Source: Stutzerimonas stutzeri
GTDB taxonomy: Bacteria > Pseudomonadota > Gammaproteobacteria > Pseudomonadales > Pseudomonadaceae
NCBI RefSeq assembly: GCF_000219605.1
Contig: NC_015740.1
Location: 3,286,001-3,350,000, forward strand
DNA: 64,000 nt
Direction: 5' to 3'
The notes below the pieces were generated by a model. The model was not told where the DNA came from, did not search any database, and was given only the letters and a program-made list of their open reading frames with translations. Below are positions 1 to 10,598 of this stretch, piece by piece. The stretch's first letter is position 1. Each line of letters begins with the position of its first letter. The position numbers and the translations under genes were made by a program.

Positions 1-649
1 GCTGCTCCCATACCGGCAAGCCGCGACGGGTATCCAGCGCGATCACCTTGCCACTGGACAGACCGGCGATGGCCAGCTGATTGGTCAGCAGCGGTGCACC
101 GGTACCCCGCAACGTCAGCACCGCCGGCGAGCTTTCGTAGCTCCAGCGTTGTGCGCCGGTGTCGATCTCCAGAGCGATCAGCCGGTCATCCTGGGTCTGC
201 ACCAGCACGATATCGCCGTTCACGGCGGGGGCGGCCAGCACTTCGCTGCTGACCTGGCTGCGCCAGCGCTCTTCACCGGTGCTGACATCCAGCGCCAGCA
301 CTTCACCGCGCAGGGTGCCGATCAGCACCAGGCCGTAGCCGGCACCCACCGCACCGGAAACCGGCTTGTCGAGCTTCTTCTTCCAGTTGACCTTGCCAGT
401 CAACCGATCCATGGACACCACCAGACCTTCGACGTCTGCGGCATAGATCTGGTCGCCATAGACCACCGGGGTCAGCAGGTTGTAGGTCTTGCCCTGCCCT
501 TCGCCGATAGAACGACTCCACTCCTTCTTCAGCGAGATCTCCGCATCGAACTTGGTCAGCTCCGCCGGCTCTGGCTCTTTGGAACTATTGCTGCTGCAAC
601 CTGCGGCCAGTACGGCCAGGGTCAGCAATGCTGCAGTCTTCCAGCGCAT
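1..649 (-). CDS. bamB: Outer membrane protein assembly factor BamB (3' part cut by window edge)
   Basis: BamB is a lipoprotein beta-propeller of the Bam complex that inserts beta-barrel proteins into the outer membrane. About 216 codons are visible. Translation starts at the ATG ending at 649 and gives a short signal peptide with lipobox LAAGC (Cys near residue 17). PQQ-type propeller blades follow, with repeated patterns such as ALDVSTGEERW and ALEIDTGAQRW. The family is about 380 residues, so the C-terminal part lies beyond position 1. It begins 3 bp after the yfgM stop, so the two are probably co-transcribed with hisS, as in other pseudomonads. Confidence 0.93.
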   Translation of the reverse strand, partial: MRWKTAALLTLAVLAAGCSSNSSKEPEPAELTKFDAEISLKKEWSRSIGEGQGKTYNLLTPVVYGDQIYAADVEGLVVSMDRLTGKVNWKKKLDKPVSGAVGAGYGLVLIGTLRGEVLALDVSTGEERWRSQVSSEVLAAPAVNGDIVLVQTQDDRLIALEIDTGAQRWSYESSPAVLTLRGTGAPLLTNQLAIAGLSSGKVIALDTRRGLPVWEQ

Positions 650-652
650 CGG

Positions 653-1294
653 TTACGCCTCCCCTCGGGCCAGATCATCCAGTTTCATTTGCAGACCGCC
701 AATGGCCGCATCCTGGGACAGCGACTCCTTGGCCTTGCTGTAAGCGGCGTGCGCCTCGTCGTTACGGCCGAGCTGCACCAGCAGATCGCCGCGCAGTTCC
801 TCACGGCTGGCTACGAAGGCGGCATCCACCTTGCCATCGAGCAGCTTGATCGCCTCGTCGGCCTTGTCCTGCGCTGCCAGCACACGTGCCAGACGCTGGC
901 GCGCCAGCTCGTCCAGCGTCTTGTCCGCAGGCTTGTCGACGATGGCGCGCAGCTCGCTGGCGGCCTCGTCCAGGCGGCCGGATTCCACCGCCACCTTGGC
1001 CACGAACAGGCTGCCGTACTGCGCATAGTGCGTACCGGCAAAGTCCTTCTTCAGCAGATTGCCCAGCCGCGACACTTCGGCGGCATCAGCCTCGCCGGAT
1101 TCCAGGGCGGCGCCGAGCAGTTGCTGATAAACCACCGAGGCGCTCTGCGCCTGATTGATCTGGTGCTTCTGCCAGAACTGCCAGCCGAACACCAACACCA
1201 GGGCGATCACGGCACCCAGCACAAGCGGCTTGCCGTTGCGCTGCCACCAGTCTTTGATCTGCGCCAGTTGTTCTTCTTCAGTACCCGAGGTCAC
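653..1294 (-). CDS. yfgM: YfgM-like TPR protein, ancillary SecYEG translocon subunit
   Basis: This 213-residue protein has a short cytoplasmic N-terminus (acidic, SGTEEEQLAQIKDWW). One membrane helix follows at about residues 22-40 (GAVIALVLVFGWQFW), then a periplasmic tetratricopeptide-like helical domain to the end. That is the architecture of the YfgM family, which links periplasmic chaperones to the Sec translocon. It sits between hisS and bamB, the order conserved across gammaproteobacteria, with 27 bp to hisS and 3 bp to bamB. Membrane position and role are inferred from the family. Confidence 0.88.
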   Translation of the reverse strand: MTSGTEEEQLAQIKDWWQRNGKPLVLGAVIALVLVFGWQFWQKHQINQAQSASVVYQQLLGAALESGEADAAEVSRLGNLLKKDFAGTHYAQYGSLFVAKVAVESGRLDEAASELRAIVDKPADKTLDELARQRLARVLAAQDKADEAIKLLDGKVDAAFVASREELRGDLLVQLGRNDEAHAAYSKAKESLSQDAAIGGLQMKLDDLARGEA

Positions 1295-1321
1295 GCTGTC
1301 ACTCCTTTTATTCGCTAAGTC

Positions 1322-2611
1322 TCAGACCTGCTCGAGGCAGGCAGCCAGACGCTCGGGCAGAGCATCCCAGGCAATGCTTTGTTGCTCGCTGTCATCGCGC
1401 AGCGGCTTGCAACCTACCACGCGCCCTGCCAGTTCGTCGTCACCCAGAATCAGCGCATAGCGCGCTCCGCTCTTGTCGGCCTTCTTGAACTGACTCTTGA
1501 AGCTGCCACCGCCAGCGTTGACCAGCAGGCGCAGCCCCGGCAGTTCATCACGCAGACGTTCGGCCAGCGCCAGTGCCGCCAGCTCGGCGGCCTCGCCGAA
1601 TGCACAGATGTAGGCATGCGGTGCCAGGTTCAACGTCTCCGGCACCAGGCCGAGCGTTTCCAGCAACAGCACCAGACGCTCGACGCCCATGGCGAAGCCG
1701 ACACCCGGCGTCGGCTTGCCGCCGAACTGGCTGACCAGACCGTCGTAACGCCCACCGGCACAGACCGTGCCTTGCGCGCCGAGCTTGTCGGTAACCCACT
1801 CGAACACGGTGCGGCCGTAGTAATCCAGTCCACGGACCAGTTTGGGATTGATCTCGTAGGCGATGCCGACCGCATCCAGACGGGCCTTGAGCCCTTCGAA
1901 ATGCGCCCGCGACTCCTCGTCCAGATAGTCGTGCAGGGTCGGTGCATCGGTCAGCAAGGCCTGGGTGTGGGCGTTCTTGCTGTCGAGGATGCGCAGCGGA
2001 TTGGTGGTCAGGCGACGCTGACTGTCCTCGTCGAGCTGCTCGAAACGCTGTTGCAGGTAGGCCACCAGAGCATCGCGGTAGCGCGCCCGAGCCTCGCTGG
2101 AGCCCAGGCTGTTGAGCTGCAGCGTCACCGCGTCGGCGAGGCCGAGCTGCTTCCACAGGCGCGCGGTCAGTACGATCAGCTCGGCATCGATATCCGGTCC
2201 CGGCTGGTTGAACACTTCCACGCCGATCTGGTGGAACTGCCGGTAGCGACCTTTCTGCGGCTTCTCGTAGCGGAACATCGGCCCGGTGTACCAGAGCTTC
2301 TGCACCTGCCCGCCACCCGTCATGCCATGCTCGAGCACGGCGCGCACGCAGCCGGCGGTACCTTCGGGACGCAGGGTCAGCGACTCTTCGTTGCGATCGA
2401 GGAAGGTATACATCTCCTTGTCGACCACATCGGTGCCCTCGCCGATACCGCGGGCGAACAGGTCGGTGAACTCCAGGATCGGCAGACGGATCTCGCTGTA
2501 TCCGTAGCTTTCCAGCAGCTGCGCAAAGGTGCTTTCCAGATAACGCCAGGTCGGCGTCTGCGCAGGCAGGATGTCATTCATGCCACGAATGGCTTGCAGG
2601 GACTTGCTCAA
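1322..2611 (-). CDS. hisS: Histidyl-tRNA synthetase
   Basis: This class II aminoacyl-tRNA synthetase charges tRNA-His. The 429-residue length is normal. Visible landmarks are the N-terminal MNDILP stretch, motif 2 with [16 protein letters not shown] near residue 115, the His-specific [15 protein letters not shown] near 260, the GGRYDGL motif near 287, and a C-terminal anticodon-binding domain. The ATG lies 16 bp after the ispG stop, inside the run ispG-hisS-yfgM-bamB. No anomaly is seen. Confidence 0.97.
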   Translation of the reverse strand: MSKSLQAIRGMNDILPAQTPTWRYLESTFAQLLESYGYSEIRLPILEFTDLFARGIGEGTDVVDKEMYTFLDRNEESLTLRPEGTAGCVRAVLEHGMTGGGQVQKLWYTGPMFRYEKPQKGRYRQFHQIGVEVFNQPGPDIDAELIVLTARLWKQLGLADAVTLQLNSLGSSEARARYRDALVAYLQQRFEQLDEDSQRRLTTNPLRILDSKNAHTQALLTDAPTLHDYLDEESRAHFEGLKARLDAVGIAYEINPKLVRGLDYYGRTVFEWVTDKLGAQGTVCAGGRYDGLVSQFGGKPTPGVGFAMGVERLVLLLETLGLVPETLNLAPHAYICAFGEAAELAALALAERLRDELPGLRLLVNAGGGSFKSQFKKADKSGARYALILGDDELAGRVVGCKPLRDDSEQQSIAWDALPERLAACLEQV

Positions 2612-2627
2612 TGGGATTCCTTAAAGA

Positions 2628-3740
2628 TCAGCTGCGCGCGATGACCGCCGCGTCGGACGCAAGCTTCTCGGCGGCCTTGCGCCGGATGAGCTGCTCCAGC
2701 TCATCGACGAGGTTTTCGTTGTTCAGTTTCTGCGCCGGCTTACCATCGATGTAGACCAGGTTGTTCGGGGTGCCACCGGTCAGGCCGATGTGGGCCTCCT
2801 TGGCCTCGCCCGGACCGTTGACCACGCAGCCGATCACCGCGACGTCCATCGGCACCAGCAGGTCCTCGACGCGGGTCTCCAGCTCGTTCATGGTCTTGAC
2901 CACATCGAAGTTCTGCCGCGAACAGCTCGGGCAGGCGATGAAGTTGATGCCGCGCGAGCGCAGACGCAGAGACTTGAGGATATCGAAGCCGACCTTGATC
3001 TCCTCGACGGGATCGGCCGCCAGCGACACACGAATGGTGTCGCCGATGCCTTCGGCGAGCAGCATGCCCAGACCCACTGCGGACTTCACCGTGCCGGAAC
3101 GCAGCCCGCCCGCCTCGGTAATGCCCAGGTGCAGCGGCTGCTCGATCTGCCCGGCCAGCAGCCGATAGGCCTCCACGGCCATGAACACATCGGACGCTTT
3201 GACGCTGACCTTGAAGTCCTGAAAGTCCAGGCGATCGAGATGGTCCACATGACGCAGTGCGGACTCCACCAGCGCCTGTGGCGTCGGCTCGCCGTACTTC
3301 TTCTGCAGGTCTTTCTCCAGCGAACCGGCGTTGACACCGATACGAATCGGGATGCCCTTGTCACGCGCAGCGTCAACCACTGCGCGAACGCGATCCTCGC
3401 GGCCGATGTTGCCCGGGTTGATGCGCAGGCAGTCGACGCCGAGCTCGGCTACCCGCAGAGCGATCTGGTAATCGAAATGGATATCGGCGACCAACGGCAA
3501 CTGTACGCGCTGCTTGATCCGGCCGAAGGCCTCCGCAGCCTCCATCGACGGCACCGAGACCCTGACGATGTCAGCGCCGGCATTGGCCAGGCGCTGGATC
3601 TGCCCGACCGTCGCCTCGACGTCGCAGGTTTCGGTGTTGGTCATGCTCTGTACGGAAATCGGCGCATCGCCACCGACCGCAACGCCGCCTACCCAGATCT
3701 TGCGGGACTGGCGACGTTTGATAGGAGATTCGGAATGCAT
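2628..3740 (-). CDS. ispG: 4-hydroxy-3-methylbut-2-en-1-yl diphosphate synthase (IspG/GcpE)
   Basis: IspG makes HMBPP in the MEP isoprenoid pathway using a [4Fe-4S] cluster. The 370-residue protein has the N-terminal TIM-barrel signature ([21 protein letters not shown]). Its cluster cysteines are in CPSCSRQ near residue 270 and CVVNGPGEA near 305. It follows rodZ by 7 bp and precedes hisS by 16 bp, an arrangement conserved in Pseudomonas. As a [4Fe-4S] enzyme it depends on the Isc machinery encoded a few kb away, although it does not share that operon. Confidence 0.97.
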   Translation of the reverse strand: MHSESPIKRRQSRKIWVGGVAVGGDAPISVQSMTNTETCDVEATVGQIQRLANAGADIVRVSVPSMEAAEAFGRIKQRVQLPLVADIHFDYQIALRVAELGVDCLRINPGNIGREDRVRAVVDAARDKGIPIRIGVNAGSLEKDLQKKYGEPTPQALVESALRHVDHLDRLDFQDFKVSVKASDVFMAVEAYRLLAGQIEQPLHLGITEAGGLRSGTVKSAVGLGMLLAEGIGDTIRVSLAADPVEEIKVGFDILKSLRLRSRGINFIACPSCSRQNFDVVKTMNELETRVEDLLVPMDVAVIGCVVNGPGEAKEAHIGLTGGTPNNLVYIDGKPAQKLNNENLVDELEQLIRRKAAEKLASDAAVIARS

Positions 3741-3747
3741 GGTGAGC

Positions 3748-4752
3748 TTACTGTCCGAGCTTTAGGCGCGCCGTCTCGCCGCGCATGTGGGTGGCGAGAT
3801 TCACCGCTTCGCCGTTGTAACTGAGTTGTGCACCGCGAGCGTACCCCAGATGGACGTCCAGCGGCGCCTTGCCTGTGACTGTCCTGCTGGTACCGGCCTT
3901 GGCCAGGGCACTGAACAGCACGCGACCATCGGCATCCGTCACACGGGTCCAGCAATCGGCGGTAAAGCGCAACTCCAGTTGAGCCTCACCCGGCGCGGCG
4001 ACAGGTGCCGGTGTGTCAGTGGCTGCGCTCGGAGCGGTGGCTGCAGGCGCCTGCACGGGCACTGGCGCGCTATCACCGGTCTCTGGAAGCGGCAACGGCT
4101 GCGATTGCTGGGGAGGAGCCGCCGTCGCGCTCGAGCCTGTAGCTTCCGGTGTGCTTTCTGGCGTTACGGCCGCCTCGCTCGCATCCGAATCGACGACAGG
4201 TGGCTGTCCATCCGCTACGTCGACCGGCGCCTCGGCCACTTCGTCGGCCCGATCGAGCAGATGAATCTCGGTGGTGCCGTCGGCGCTTTCGACTTCGATC
4301 CGCTCAAGTGCCGAGACCGGCGTTGTGCTGGCTTCCCGCGCCGTATGTTCCTGCCACCAGAACCAGGCCGCTGCCGCCAGAGCCAGCAGCAAGGCGAAGC
4401 CGAAGAAACGCATGAAACTGCGCGACAGTCGGCTGGGCTCCTCGATACGACCGAGACTGTTGACGCTGCTGCCAGATGCGTTGGTGCCGGTGTGCTGATC
4501 GAACTCCTGGACCAGGCGGGTCTGATCCAGACCCAACAGCTTGGCATAGGCCCGAACGTAACCGCGGGCAAAGGTATGGCCCGGCAGCTGGCTGAAGTCG
4601 CCTGCCTCGATGCGGGCGAGCGCGCGCTCGGTGAGATTGAGCTGCTGTGCAACCGCAGACAGCGTCAGGCCCTTGTCTTCACGAGCCTTGCGCAGCGTTT
4701 CCCCGGGGTTGTTGCCCATCGGTGCAGCCTGTTCTTGGTGCGGCGCGGTCAT
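3748..4752 (-). CDS. rodZ: Cytoskeletal cell-shape protein RodZ
   Basis: RodZ links the MreB cytoskeleton to the elongation machinery. The 334-residue protein shows an N-terminal Xre-type HTH (about residues 18-80, [24 protein letters not shown]). A basic stretch precedes one membrane helix at about 113-133. A long Ala/Pro/Thr-rich periplasmic linker follows, ending in a DUF4115 domain ([19 protein letters not shown]). Its ATG overlaps the pilF stop by 4 bp, so translation is probably coupled. The neighbours pilF and ispG match the usual Pseudomonas order. Confidence 0.94.
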   Translation of the reverse strand: MTAPHQEQAAPMGNNPGETLRKAREDKGLTLSAVAQQLNLTERALARIEAGDFSQLPGHTFARGYVRAYAKLLGLDQTRLVQEFDQHTGTNASGSSVNSLGRIEEPSRLSRSFMRFFGFALLLALAAAAWFWWQEHTAREASTTPVSALERIEVESADGTTEIHLLDRADEVAEAPVDVADGQPPVVDSDASEAAVTPESTPEATGSSATAAPPQQSQPLPLPETGDSAPVPVQAPAATAPSAATDTPAPVAAPGEAQLELRFTADCWTRVTDADGRVLFSALAKAGTSRTVTGKAPLDVHLGYARGAQLSYNGEAVNLATHMRGETARLKLGQ

Positions 4753-5507
4753 CGTTGCTCCGAAAGATATTGCTTGTACTCATCCGTACCGGGATACAAC
4801 CGCCTCAACTGCAGCGCCAGGCTGGCAGCCGTGTCGCGGTCCTGATGGATGTTGGCCAGGCGAATGCCGAGCAGCAGACTCCGTGCAGTCTGATCGGACA
4901 TCTGGCTGAAGCTGTCGTAGTAACGCTTGGCTGGGACGTACTGCTTGTCTTCGTAGGCCATCATCGCAAGTTCGAGCAGCGCTCGGGGCTGGCGGCCATC
5001 CAGACGCAGCGATCGGCTGAAGTAGCTTTCGGCTTCCTCGCGCTTGCCCAGTTGCAGGGCGGTCATGCCGAGGTTCTGGAAGACACGGGCGCGCTCGGGA
5101 TACATGTTGTCTTCGGCGGCCTGGCTAAAACGCTCCATCGCTTCCGGATAGCGCTTCTGCTCGAAGAGGAAGCTGCCGTAGTTGTTGAGGATGCGCGCGT
5201 CCTTACGGCTGGACAACGCTTCACGGTAGTGCTTGTCGGCCAGGTCGTTTTCCATTTCGGTCTGGAATACCAGTGCCAGCGCCGCATGCGCGTCGGCGCT
5301 GCGTGGGTCGATTTCGAGCGCCTTGCGCAGCGGCGTCTTCGCACGGGCGGCCGCGCCTTGCTGCAGATAACCGATACCCAACTGAATATAGGCATCCCGT
5401 GCCTGCTGCCGACCTTCGTCGGTCTTCAGTGGATCGACGGTGCCAGAAGACACGCAACCGGCCAACAGGCCGGTCAGTACAAGCAGCAGCGCAGCGCGCA
5501 GAATCAT
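4749..5507 (-). CDS. pilF: Type IV pilus biogenesis/stability lipoprotein PilF (PilW)
   Basis: PilF is the outer-membrane pilotin needed for PilQ secretin assembly. I chose the ATG ending at 5507 because GAGGGGG lies about 6 bp upstream. An in-frame ATG 6 bp earlier abuts that sequence. The 252-residue product starts with a signal peptide and lipobox LLAGC, then carries TPR repeats to the end (DAYIQLGIGYLQQG, ARILNNYGSFLFEQKRYPEAMERF). It follows the rlmN stop closely and overlaps rodZ by 4 bp. Confidence 0.92.
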   Translation of the reverse strand: MILRAALLLVLTGLLAGCVSSGTVDPLKTDEGRQQARDAYIQLGIGYLQQGAAARAKTPLRKALEIDPRSADAHAALALVFQTEMENDLADKHYREALSSRKDARILNNYGSFLFEQKRYPEAMERFSQAAEDNMYPERARVFQNLGMTALQLGKREEAESYFSRSLRLDGRQPRALLELAMMAYEDKQYVPAKRYYDSFSQMSDQTARSLLLGIRLANIHQDRDTAASLALQLRRLYPGTDEYKQYLSEQR

Positions 5508-5518
5508 CAGCATCCCCC

Positions 5519-6667
5519 TCAGGATCGGTTCGAAGCAGTTTGCGCCGCACCCGGCTCGCTCTGCAGCTCGCGTACAGCGATGTATCGCTCGCTTCGACGC
5601 GTCCGGTCCAGAACCTGACCGACAAGCTGACCGCAAGCCGCGTCGATGTCCTCGCCGCGGGTGGTACGCACCGTCACATTGTGCCCGCCTTTATGCAGGA
5701 TGTCCTGAAAACGGCGGATCGCATTGTTGCTCGGCCGCTCATATCCGGAATGAGGGAACGGATTGAACGGAATCAGATTGATCTTGCAAGGAATGTCCGC
5801 CAGCAGAGCGATCATCTGCTCGGCATGCTCGGGCTGATCGTTGACACCCTTGAGCAGCGTGTATTCGATGGTCAGCACGCGTTTCTCGCCCAGGCGCGAC
5901 ACATAGCGTTTGCAGGCCGCCAACAGCACGTCCATGGGGTACTTCTTGTTGATCGGAACCAACTGATCGCGCAGCGCGTCGTTGGGCGCATGCAGCGACA
6001 GCGCCAGGGACACGTCGATGACCTTGGCCAGCTCGTCGATCATCGGCACGACGCCGGAGGTCGACAGGGTCACCTTGCGCTTGGAAATGCCATAACCGAG
6101 GTCGTCCATCATGATCTGCATGGCAGCGACGACGTTGTCGAAATTCAGCAACGGCTCGCCCATCCCCATCATCACCACATTGGTGATGGCGCGATCGATC
6201 TTCGCCGGGACGGTGCCGAAAGACTTGTTGGCAATCCACACCTGACCGATCACCTCGGCCGCCGTGAGATTGCTGTTGAAACCCTGTTTGCCGGTGGAAC
6301 AGAAGCTGCAATCCAGCGCACAGCCGGCCTGCGAGGAAACGCAAAGCGTTCCACGGCCGCCCTGGGGGATGTACACCGTTTCCACACAGCTGCCCGATGC
6401 GACCCGAACCACCCATTTGCGGGTGCCGTCGCTGGAGATGTCTTCACTGACGATCTCCGGGCCGCGAATCTCGGCGCAGGCCTTGAGCTTTTCGCGCAGG
6501 GCCTTGCCGAGATTGCTCATGGCATCGAAATCATCGACGCCGAAGTGGTGAATCCATTTCATCACCTGACCGGCGCGAAAACGCTTCTCCCCGATGGACT
6601 CGAAGAAGCTTTCCAGTTGCGGCTGGGTCAGACCCAGCAGATTCACCTTACCGGTCGTGGCAATCAT
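5519..6667 (-). CDS. rlmN: Dual-specificity 23S rRNA/tRNA methyltransferase RlmN
   Basis: This radical-SAM enzyme makes 2-methyladenosine at A2503 of 23S rRNA and A37 of some tRNAs. The radical-SAM cysteines are C116, C120 and C123 (CALDCSFC). The C-terminal [12 protein letters not shown] carries the second, methyl-transferring cysteine. A GTG 9 bp upstream is in frame. AAGGTGA sits at the right distance from the ATG ending at 6667, giving 382 residues beginning [13 protein letters not shown], which fits the family. It is the middle gene of ndk-rlmN-pilF. Confidence 0.95.
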   Translation of the reverse strand: MIATTGKVNLLGLTQPQLESFFESIGEKRFRAGQVMKWIHHFGVDDFDAMSNLGKALREKLKACAEIRGPEIVSEDISSDGTRKWVVRVASGSCVETVYIPQGGRGTLCVSSQAGCALDCSFCSTGKQGFNSNLTAAEVIGQVWIANKSFGTVPAKIDRAITNVVMMGMGEPLLNFDNVVAAMQIMMDDLGYGISKRKVTLSTSGVVPMIDELAKVIDVSLALSLHAPNDALRDQLVPINKKYPMDVLLAACKRYVSRLGEKRVLTIEYTLLKGVNDQPEHAEQMIALLADIPCKINLIPFNPFPHSGYERPSNNAIRRFQDILHKGGHNVTVRTTRGEDIDAACGQLVGQVLDRTRRSERYIAVRELQSEPGAAQTASNRS

Positions 6668-6686
6668 TGGACTCACCTTCGCTCAC

Positions 6687-7118
6687 TCAGCGAATGCGTG
6701 CGCACACTTCGGTGGCAGCAAAGAAGTAGGCGATTTCACGGGCGGCCGAGGCTTCCGAGTCGGAACCGTGAACGGCGTTCTCGTCGATGGAGACCGCGAA
6801 GTCGGCACGGATGGTGCCCGGAGCCGCTTCCTTCGGGTTGGTGGCGCCCATCAGCTCGCGGTTCTTGGCGACGGCGTTCTCGCCTTCCAGAACCTGAACG
6901 ATGACCGGACCGGAAGTCATGAAGGCAACCAGATCCTTGAAGAAGCCGCGCTCGCTGTGCTCGGCGTAGAAACCGGCAGCTTCGCGCTCGGACAGCTGAA
7001 CCATCTTGGAAGCGACGACACGCAGGCCGGCCTTCTCGAAACGGGTGGTGATCTCACCGATCACGTTCTTGGCGACAGCGTCAGGCTTGATGATGGAAAA
7101 GGTGCGTTGCAGGGCCAT
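6687..7118 (-). CDS. ndk: Nucleoside diphosphate kinase
   Basis: Ndk equalises NTP and dNTP pools by phosphotransfer through a histidine. The 143-residue protein begins [15 protein letters not shown]. It has the catalytic H117 in the VHGSDS motif and the usual NDK fold signatures. A longer reading frame adds four residues with no benefit; the chosen ATG fits the family length. A TATAAT box with a hairpin over it lies upstream. Transcription continues toward rlmN after a 19-bp gap. Confidence 0.97.
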   Translation of the reverse strand: MALQRTFSIIKPDAVAKNVIGEITTRFEKAGLRVVASKMVQLSEREAAGFYAEHSERGFFKDLVAFMTSGPVIVQVLEGENAVAKNRELMGATNPKEAAPGTIRADFAVSIDENAVHGSDSEASAAREIAYFFAATEVCARIR

Positions 7119-7156
7119 GTAGGACTCCAAAACTGATGGGTTAAAGCGAACGAGTA

Positions 7157-7179
7157 AACCCGCGGATTATACGCGGGTT
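7157..7179 (-). promoter_or_regulatory. ndk promoter -10 region overlapped by an inverted repeat
   Basis: Reading the minus strand, a perfect TATAAT (plus-strand 7166-7171) lies about 48 bp before the ndk ATG. It sits inside an 8-bp inverted repeat (AACCCGCG / CGCGGGTT). A weak -35 (TTATGT) can be placed about 18 bp upstream. The repeat could be an operator or could simply end the upstream isc transcript; the sequence cannot decide. Confidence 0.5.
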
Positions 7180-7259
7180 GGCGTTAAAAACATAAGGGTA
7201 GAGGGCCTTGCCGCGGACGCGCGGCCCGATCGCCGAACGGTAACGGCACGCTGGGTGCG

Positions 7260-7277
7260 AACGCCCCAGGAGGCGTT
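7260..7277 (-). terminator. Short hairpin at the end of the isc operon
   Basis: A 6-bp stem (AACGCC / GGCGTT) overlaps the iscX stop codon. There is no clear run of T after it, so it is a weak candidate for the end of the isc transcript. Confidence 0.3.
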
Positions 7278-7476
7278 ACTCTGCCTCTTCGATCCAGGCG
7301 GCCTGGATGGCTTCGAGCACCTTTTCGCCGCCACGACCAGGCTCGTCAGCGAAGTCAGGCAGTTCGAGTACCCAGCGATGCAGATCGACGAAATTCACAT
7401 AGCGCGGATCGACACCGGCCTTGCGCTCGGCGAGTTCGATGGCGATGTCCTGCACATCAGTCCATTTCAGTTGCAT
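7276..7476 (-). CDS. iscX: Fe-S cluster assembly regulator IscX
   Basis: This 66-residue acidic protein begins MQLKWTDVQDIAIELAE and contains the DPRYVNFVDLHRWVLELPDF block that defines IscX. IscX binds IscS and iron and tunes the rate of Fe-S assembly. I started at the ATG ending at 7476 rather than an in-frame start five codons earlier, because all family members begin here. It is the last gene of the isc operon, 11 bp after fdx. Confidence 0.93.
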   Translation of the reverse strand: MQLKWTDVQDIAIELAERKAGVDPRYVNFVDLHRWVLELPDFADEPGRGGEKVLEAIQAAWIEEAE

Positions 7477-7487
7477 GTCCTTTGCCC

Positions 7488-7826
7488 TCAATGCCCTTCC
7501 GACACCTGGTTGATGGTGTACTTCGGAATCTCCACGACGAGATCGGTATCGGCCACTACCGCCTGACAGGACAGCCGCGAGTTGGGCTCCAGTCCCCAGG
7601 CCTTGTCGAGCATGTCGTCCTCCAGCTCATCGGAGGCCTCGAGCGACTGGAAGCCCTCGCGAACCACCACGTGACAGGTGGTGCATGCGCAGGACTTCTC
7701 GCAGGCATGCTCGATATCGATGCCGTTGCGCAGCGCGGCGTCCAGCACCGTCTCGCCGGTTTTCGCCTCGATCACAGCACCCTCGGGGCAATGATCGGCA
7801 TTGGGCAGGAAAATGATCTGCGGCAT
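7488..7826 (-). CDS. fdx: [2Fe-2S] ferredoxin of the Isc system
   Basis: This 112-residue adrenodoxin-type ferredoxin supplies electrons for Fe-S cluster assembly. The cluster ligands are C42, C48, C51 and C87. The extra C46 (CEKSCACTTC) is typical of Isc ferredoxins. The ATG ending at 7826 is preferred to an in-frame TTG three codons earlier, because GAGGA lies about 10 bp upstream. It starts just after the hscA stop. Confidence 0.96.
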   Translation of the reverse strand: MPQIIFLPNADHCPEGAVIEAKTGETVLDAALRNGIDIEHACEKSCACTTCHVVVREGFQSLEASDELEDDMLDKAWGLEPNSRLSCQAVVADTDLVVEIPKYTINQVSEGH

Positions 7827-7831
7827 CTGGG

Positions 7832-9694
7832 TCAATCCTCGATATCGTTAAGCCGCCGCCCGGCCAAGGCGGCCTTGACGGTGGAATCCAGACGACGCGC
7901 AGCGAAGGCGTCGGTGATCTGGCTCAGGCGTTTGGTCTGGCGCTCGATGGCGGACACGTCCTGACTGTCGAGCAACGCACGCAACTCGGCCATCTGCGCC
8001 TCGATGGCGGCACGCTCCTCGGCGGAAAGCAGACGTTCCCCGTCGGCAATCAGCGCTGCTTCGACAGCCTCCAGCAAGCGCTGGGCGTCGACCAGCTGCT
8101 CGCGCAGGGCGCGGGCGTCGCGATCCTGATCCGCCTTGCGGAACGAGTCCTCGAGCATCCTGGCGATCTCGCCATCGGTCAGGCCATAGGACGGCTTGAC
8201 CTGAATGCTGGCCTCGACGCCGGAGGCCAGCTCACGCGCCGAAACGCTGAGCAGTCCGTCGGCATCGACCTGGAAGGTCACGCGAATCTTCGCCGCGCCC
8301 GCAACCATCGGCGGGATACCACGCAGCTCGAAGCGCGCCAGCGAACGGCAGTCGGAGATCAGCTCGCGCTCACCTTGCAGCACATGGATCATCATGGCCG
8401 ACTGGCCATCCTTGTAGGTGGTGAAGTCCTGCGCACGTGCAACCGGAATCGTGGTATTGCGCGGGATGATCTTCTCCATCAGCCCGCCCATGGTCTCCAG
8501 ACCCAGCGACAGCGGGATCACGTCGAGCAGGAGCAGCTCTTCGCCGTCCCGATTGTTGCCCGCCAGGGTCTCGGCCTGGATCGCGGCACCGATCGCCACC
8601 ACTTCGTCCGGATCGATATCGGTCAGCGGCTCCCGACCGAACAGCTGGCCCACGGACGAACGCACTTTTGGCACGCGGGTCGAGCCGCCGACCATGACCA
8701 CTGCCGTGATCTCGTCCAGCTCGACACCGGAATCACGCACCGCGCGCCGGCACGACCTGAGGCTTCGGGCAATCAGCGGCTCGATGAGAGCATCGAACGT
8801 CTCACGGTGGAGCTCGCCCGCCCATCCGGCGTAGGCGACCTGAACCGTCTCGTCCACGCTGAGGCGCTCCTTGGCATCGCAGGCGATCTTCAACAGCTCG
8901 CGCTGCTCGCCGGGCGCCAGATCCTCGGAAACCCCGGCCTGCTGGAGAATCCAGTCAGCCACGGCGTGATCGAAATCGTCACCGCCCAAGGCGGTATCGC
9001 CGCCTGTGGCCAGCACCTCGAACACACCCTTGGTCAGACGCAGAATGGAGATATCGAAGGTTCCGCCGCCGAGATCGTAGATCGCGACGATACCCTCGGC
9101 CTGACGGTCCAGACCGTAGGCGACCGCCGCTGCGGTCGGCTCATTGAGCAGGCGCAGCACATTCAGGCCGGCCAGCCGCGCCGCATCCTTGGTCGCCTGA
9201 CGCTGGGCATCATCGAAGTAGGCCGGCACGGTGATCACCGCCCCGACCAGCTCGCCACCCAGCGTCGCCTCGGCGCGCTCGCGCAGCGCCCGCAGGATCT
9301 CCGCCGAGATTTCCACCGGGCTCTTGGCCCCCTGGACCGTCTCGATGAAGGGCATCTGCGATTCGGCCTGACGGAAACGATAGGGCAGCTGTTCGCCCAA
9401 CTGCTTGACGTCCGCAAGCCCTCGCCCCATCAACCGCTTGACCGAGCTGATGGTATTGAACGGATCGGCAGCTGCTGCACGCTTGGCACACGCACCGACC
9501 TCCACACGATCGGCGTGATAACGCACAACGGACGGCAGAATCACCTGCCCATCGGCATCGGCCAGCGGGGCGGTGACGCCACTGCGCAACGCGGCAACGA
9601 GGGAGTTGGTAGTGCCCAGGTCTATTCCGACAGCCAGGCGCCGCTGATGGGGCTGAGGGCTTTGTCCGGGCTCGGCAATCTGAAGTAAGGCCAT
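7832..9694 (-). CDS. hscA: Fe-S assembly Hsp70 chaperone HscA
   Basis: HscA is the specialised Hsp70 that, with HscB, drives cluster release from IscU by recognising its LPPVK motif. The 620-residue protein has the ATPase domain ([41 protein letters not shown]) in its first 380 residues. A substrate-binding domain and helical lid follow. The IscU encoded nearby carries the matching LPPVK. The order iscA-hscB-hscA-fdx is standard. Confidence 0.97.
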   Translation of the reverse strand: MALLQIAEPGQSPQPHQRRLAVGIDLGTTNSLVAALRSGVTAPLADADGQVILPSVVRYHADRVEVGACAKRAAAADPFNTISSVKRLMGRGLADVKQLGEQLPYRFRQAESQMPFIETVQGAKSPVEISAEILRALRERAEATLGGELVGAVITVPAYFDDAQRQATKDAARLAGLNVLRLLNEPTAAAVAYGLDRQAEGIVAIYDLGGGTFDISILRLTKGVFEVLATGGDTALGGDDFDHAVADWILQQAGVSEDLAPGEQRELLKIACDAKERLSVDETVQVAYAGWAGELHRETFDALIEPLIARSLRSCRRAVRDSGVELDEITAVVMVGGSTRVPKVRSSVGQLFGREPLTDIDPDEVVAIGAAIQAETLAGNNRDGEELLLLDVIPLSLGLETMGGLMEKIIPRNTTIPVARAQDFTTYKDGQSAMMIHVLQGERELISDCRSLARFELRGIPPMVAGAAKIRVTFQVDADGLLSVSARELASGVEASIQVKPSYGLTDGEIARMLEDSFRKADQDRDARALREQLVDAQRLLEAVEAALIADGERLLSAEERAAIEAQMAELRALLDSQDVSAIERQTKRLSQITDAFAARRLDSTVKAALAGRRLNDIED

Positions 9695-9733
9695 GTCTGT
9701 CTGGTATCGGGCGCAACGCGAGCGTCGCGCGGG

Positions 9734-10255
9734 TTAATCGTCGAGGCGCTCTTCGAGCTGGCGCACTTCCTGGGTCAACTTGTCGAGAAACTGCATGCGG
9801 CGAACCAGTCTTTCGGCATCCACACGGCGCGCGGGGTCTCGCCAGATCTGACCGAAGTCGTCGTTGAGACCTTGCTGAGCCTGCTTGAGCCGCGACTTGA
9901 ATGCCGCAACACCATCAAGATCGGCCTGCTCGTGAAGCTCTTCGAGCTCTTCGCGCCAATGCATCTGCTGCATCAGGAAGGCAGGATCCTGAACGGTCGC
10001 CTCCAACGGCACATCGTGCCCCTCCAACGCCAGCAGATAGCGCGCGCGGCGGCTCGGGCTCTTCAGGGTCTGATAGGCCTCGTTCAGATTGGCCGAACGC
10101 TCCAGCGCCTGGCGCTGCTCGCTTTCGCCAGCATCGGCGAAGCGATCCGGATGAACCTGGCGCGCAAGCTCGCGATAGCGATCGGCGAGTTGCGCAAGGT
10201 CCAGCTCGAAGTCAGGCTTCAGATCGAACAGTGCAAAGTGACAGGGAGTACCCAC
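9734..10255 (-). CDS. hscB: J-domain co-chaperone HscB
   Basis: HscB delivers IscU to HscA and stimulates its ATPase. The 173-residue protein has an N-terminal J domain with the HPD motif ([11 protein letters not shown], near residue 33) and a C-terminal three-helix domain that binds IscU. The start is a GTG ending at 10255, with TGAGGA 5 bp upstream and the family-typical [11 protein letters not shown] beginning. The reading frame stays open upstream into iscA but has no better start. Confidence 0.94.
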
Positions 10256-10262
10256 GGCGTCC

Positions 10263-10586
10263 TCAGATATTGAAGCTCTCGCCGCAGCCGCATTCGCCAC
10301 GAACGTTCGGGTTGTTGAACTTGAAGCCCTCGTTGAGGCCTTCGCGAACGAAGTCGAGCTCGGTGCCATCAAGGTAGACGAGGCTCTTCGGATCGATGAT
10401 CACCTTCACCCCGTGGCTTTCGAACACCGAATCTTCCGCTGCGGTCTCGTCGACGAACTCGAGGACGTAAGCCAGCCCCGAGCAGCCCGTGGTGCGAACC
10501 CCAAGCCGCACACCCACACCCTTGCCGCGCCCTTCCAGCGAGCGACGAACATGCTGAGCTGCAGCGGGCGTCATGGTGATAGCCAT
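10263..10586 (-). CDS. iscA: A-type Fe-S carrier IscA
   Basis: IscA is a 107-residue carrier that helps deliver [4Fe-4S] clusters. The three conserved cysteines are C35 (TTGCSGL), C99 and C101 (ECGCGESF). The ATG is preferred over an adjacent GTG because AGGAGAT sits about 6 bp upstream of it. It lies between iscU (12 bp upstream) and hscB (7 bp downstream). Confidence 0.96.
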   Translation of the reverse strand: MAITMTPAAAQHVRRSLEGRGKGVGVRLGVRTTGCSGLAYVLEFVDETAAEDSVFESHGVKVIIDPKSLVYLDGTELDFVREGLNEGFKFNNPNVRGECGCGESFNI

Positions 10587-10598
10587 CACAATCTCCTG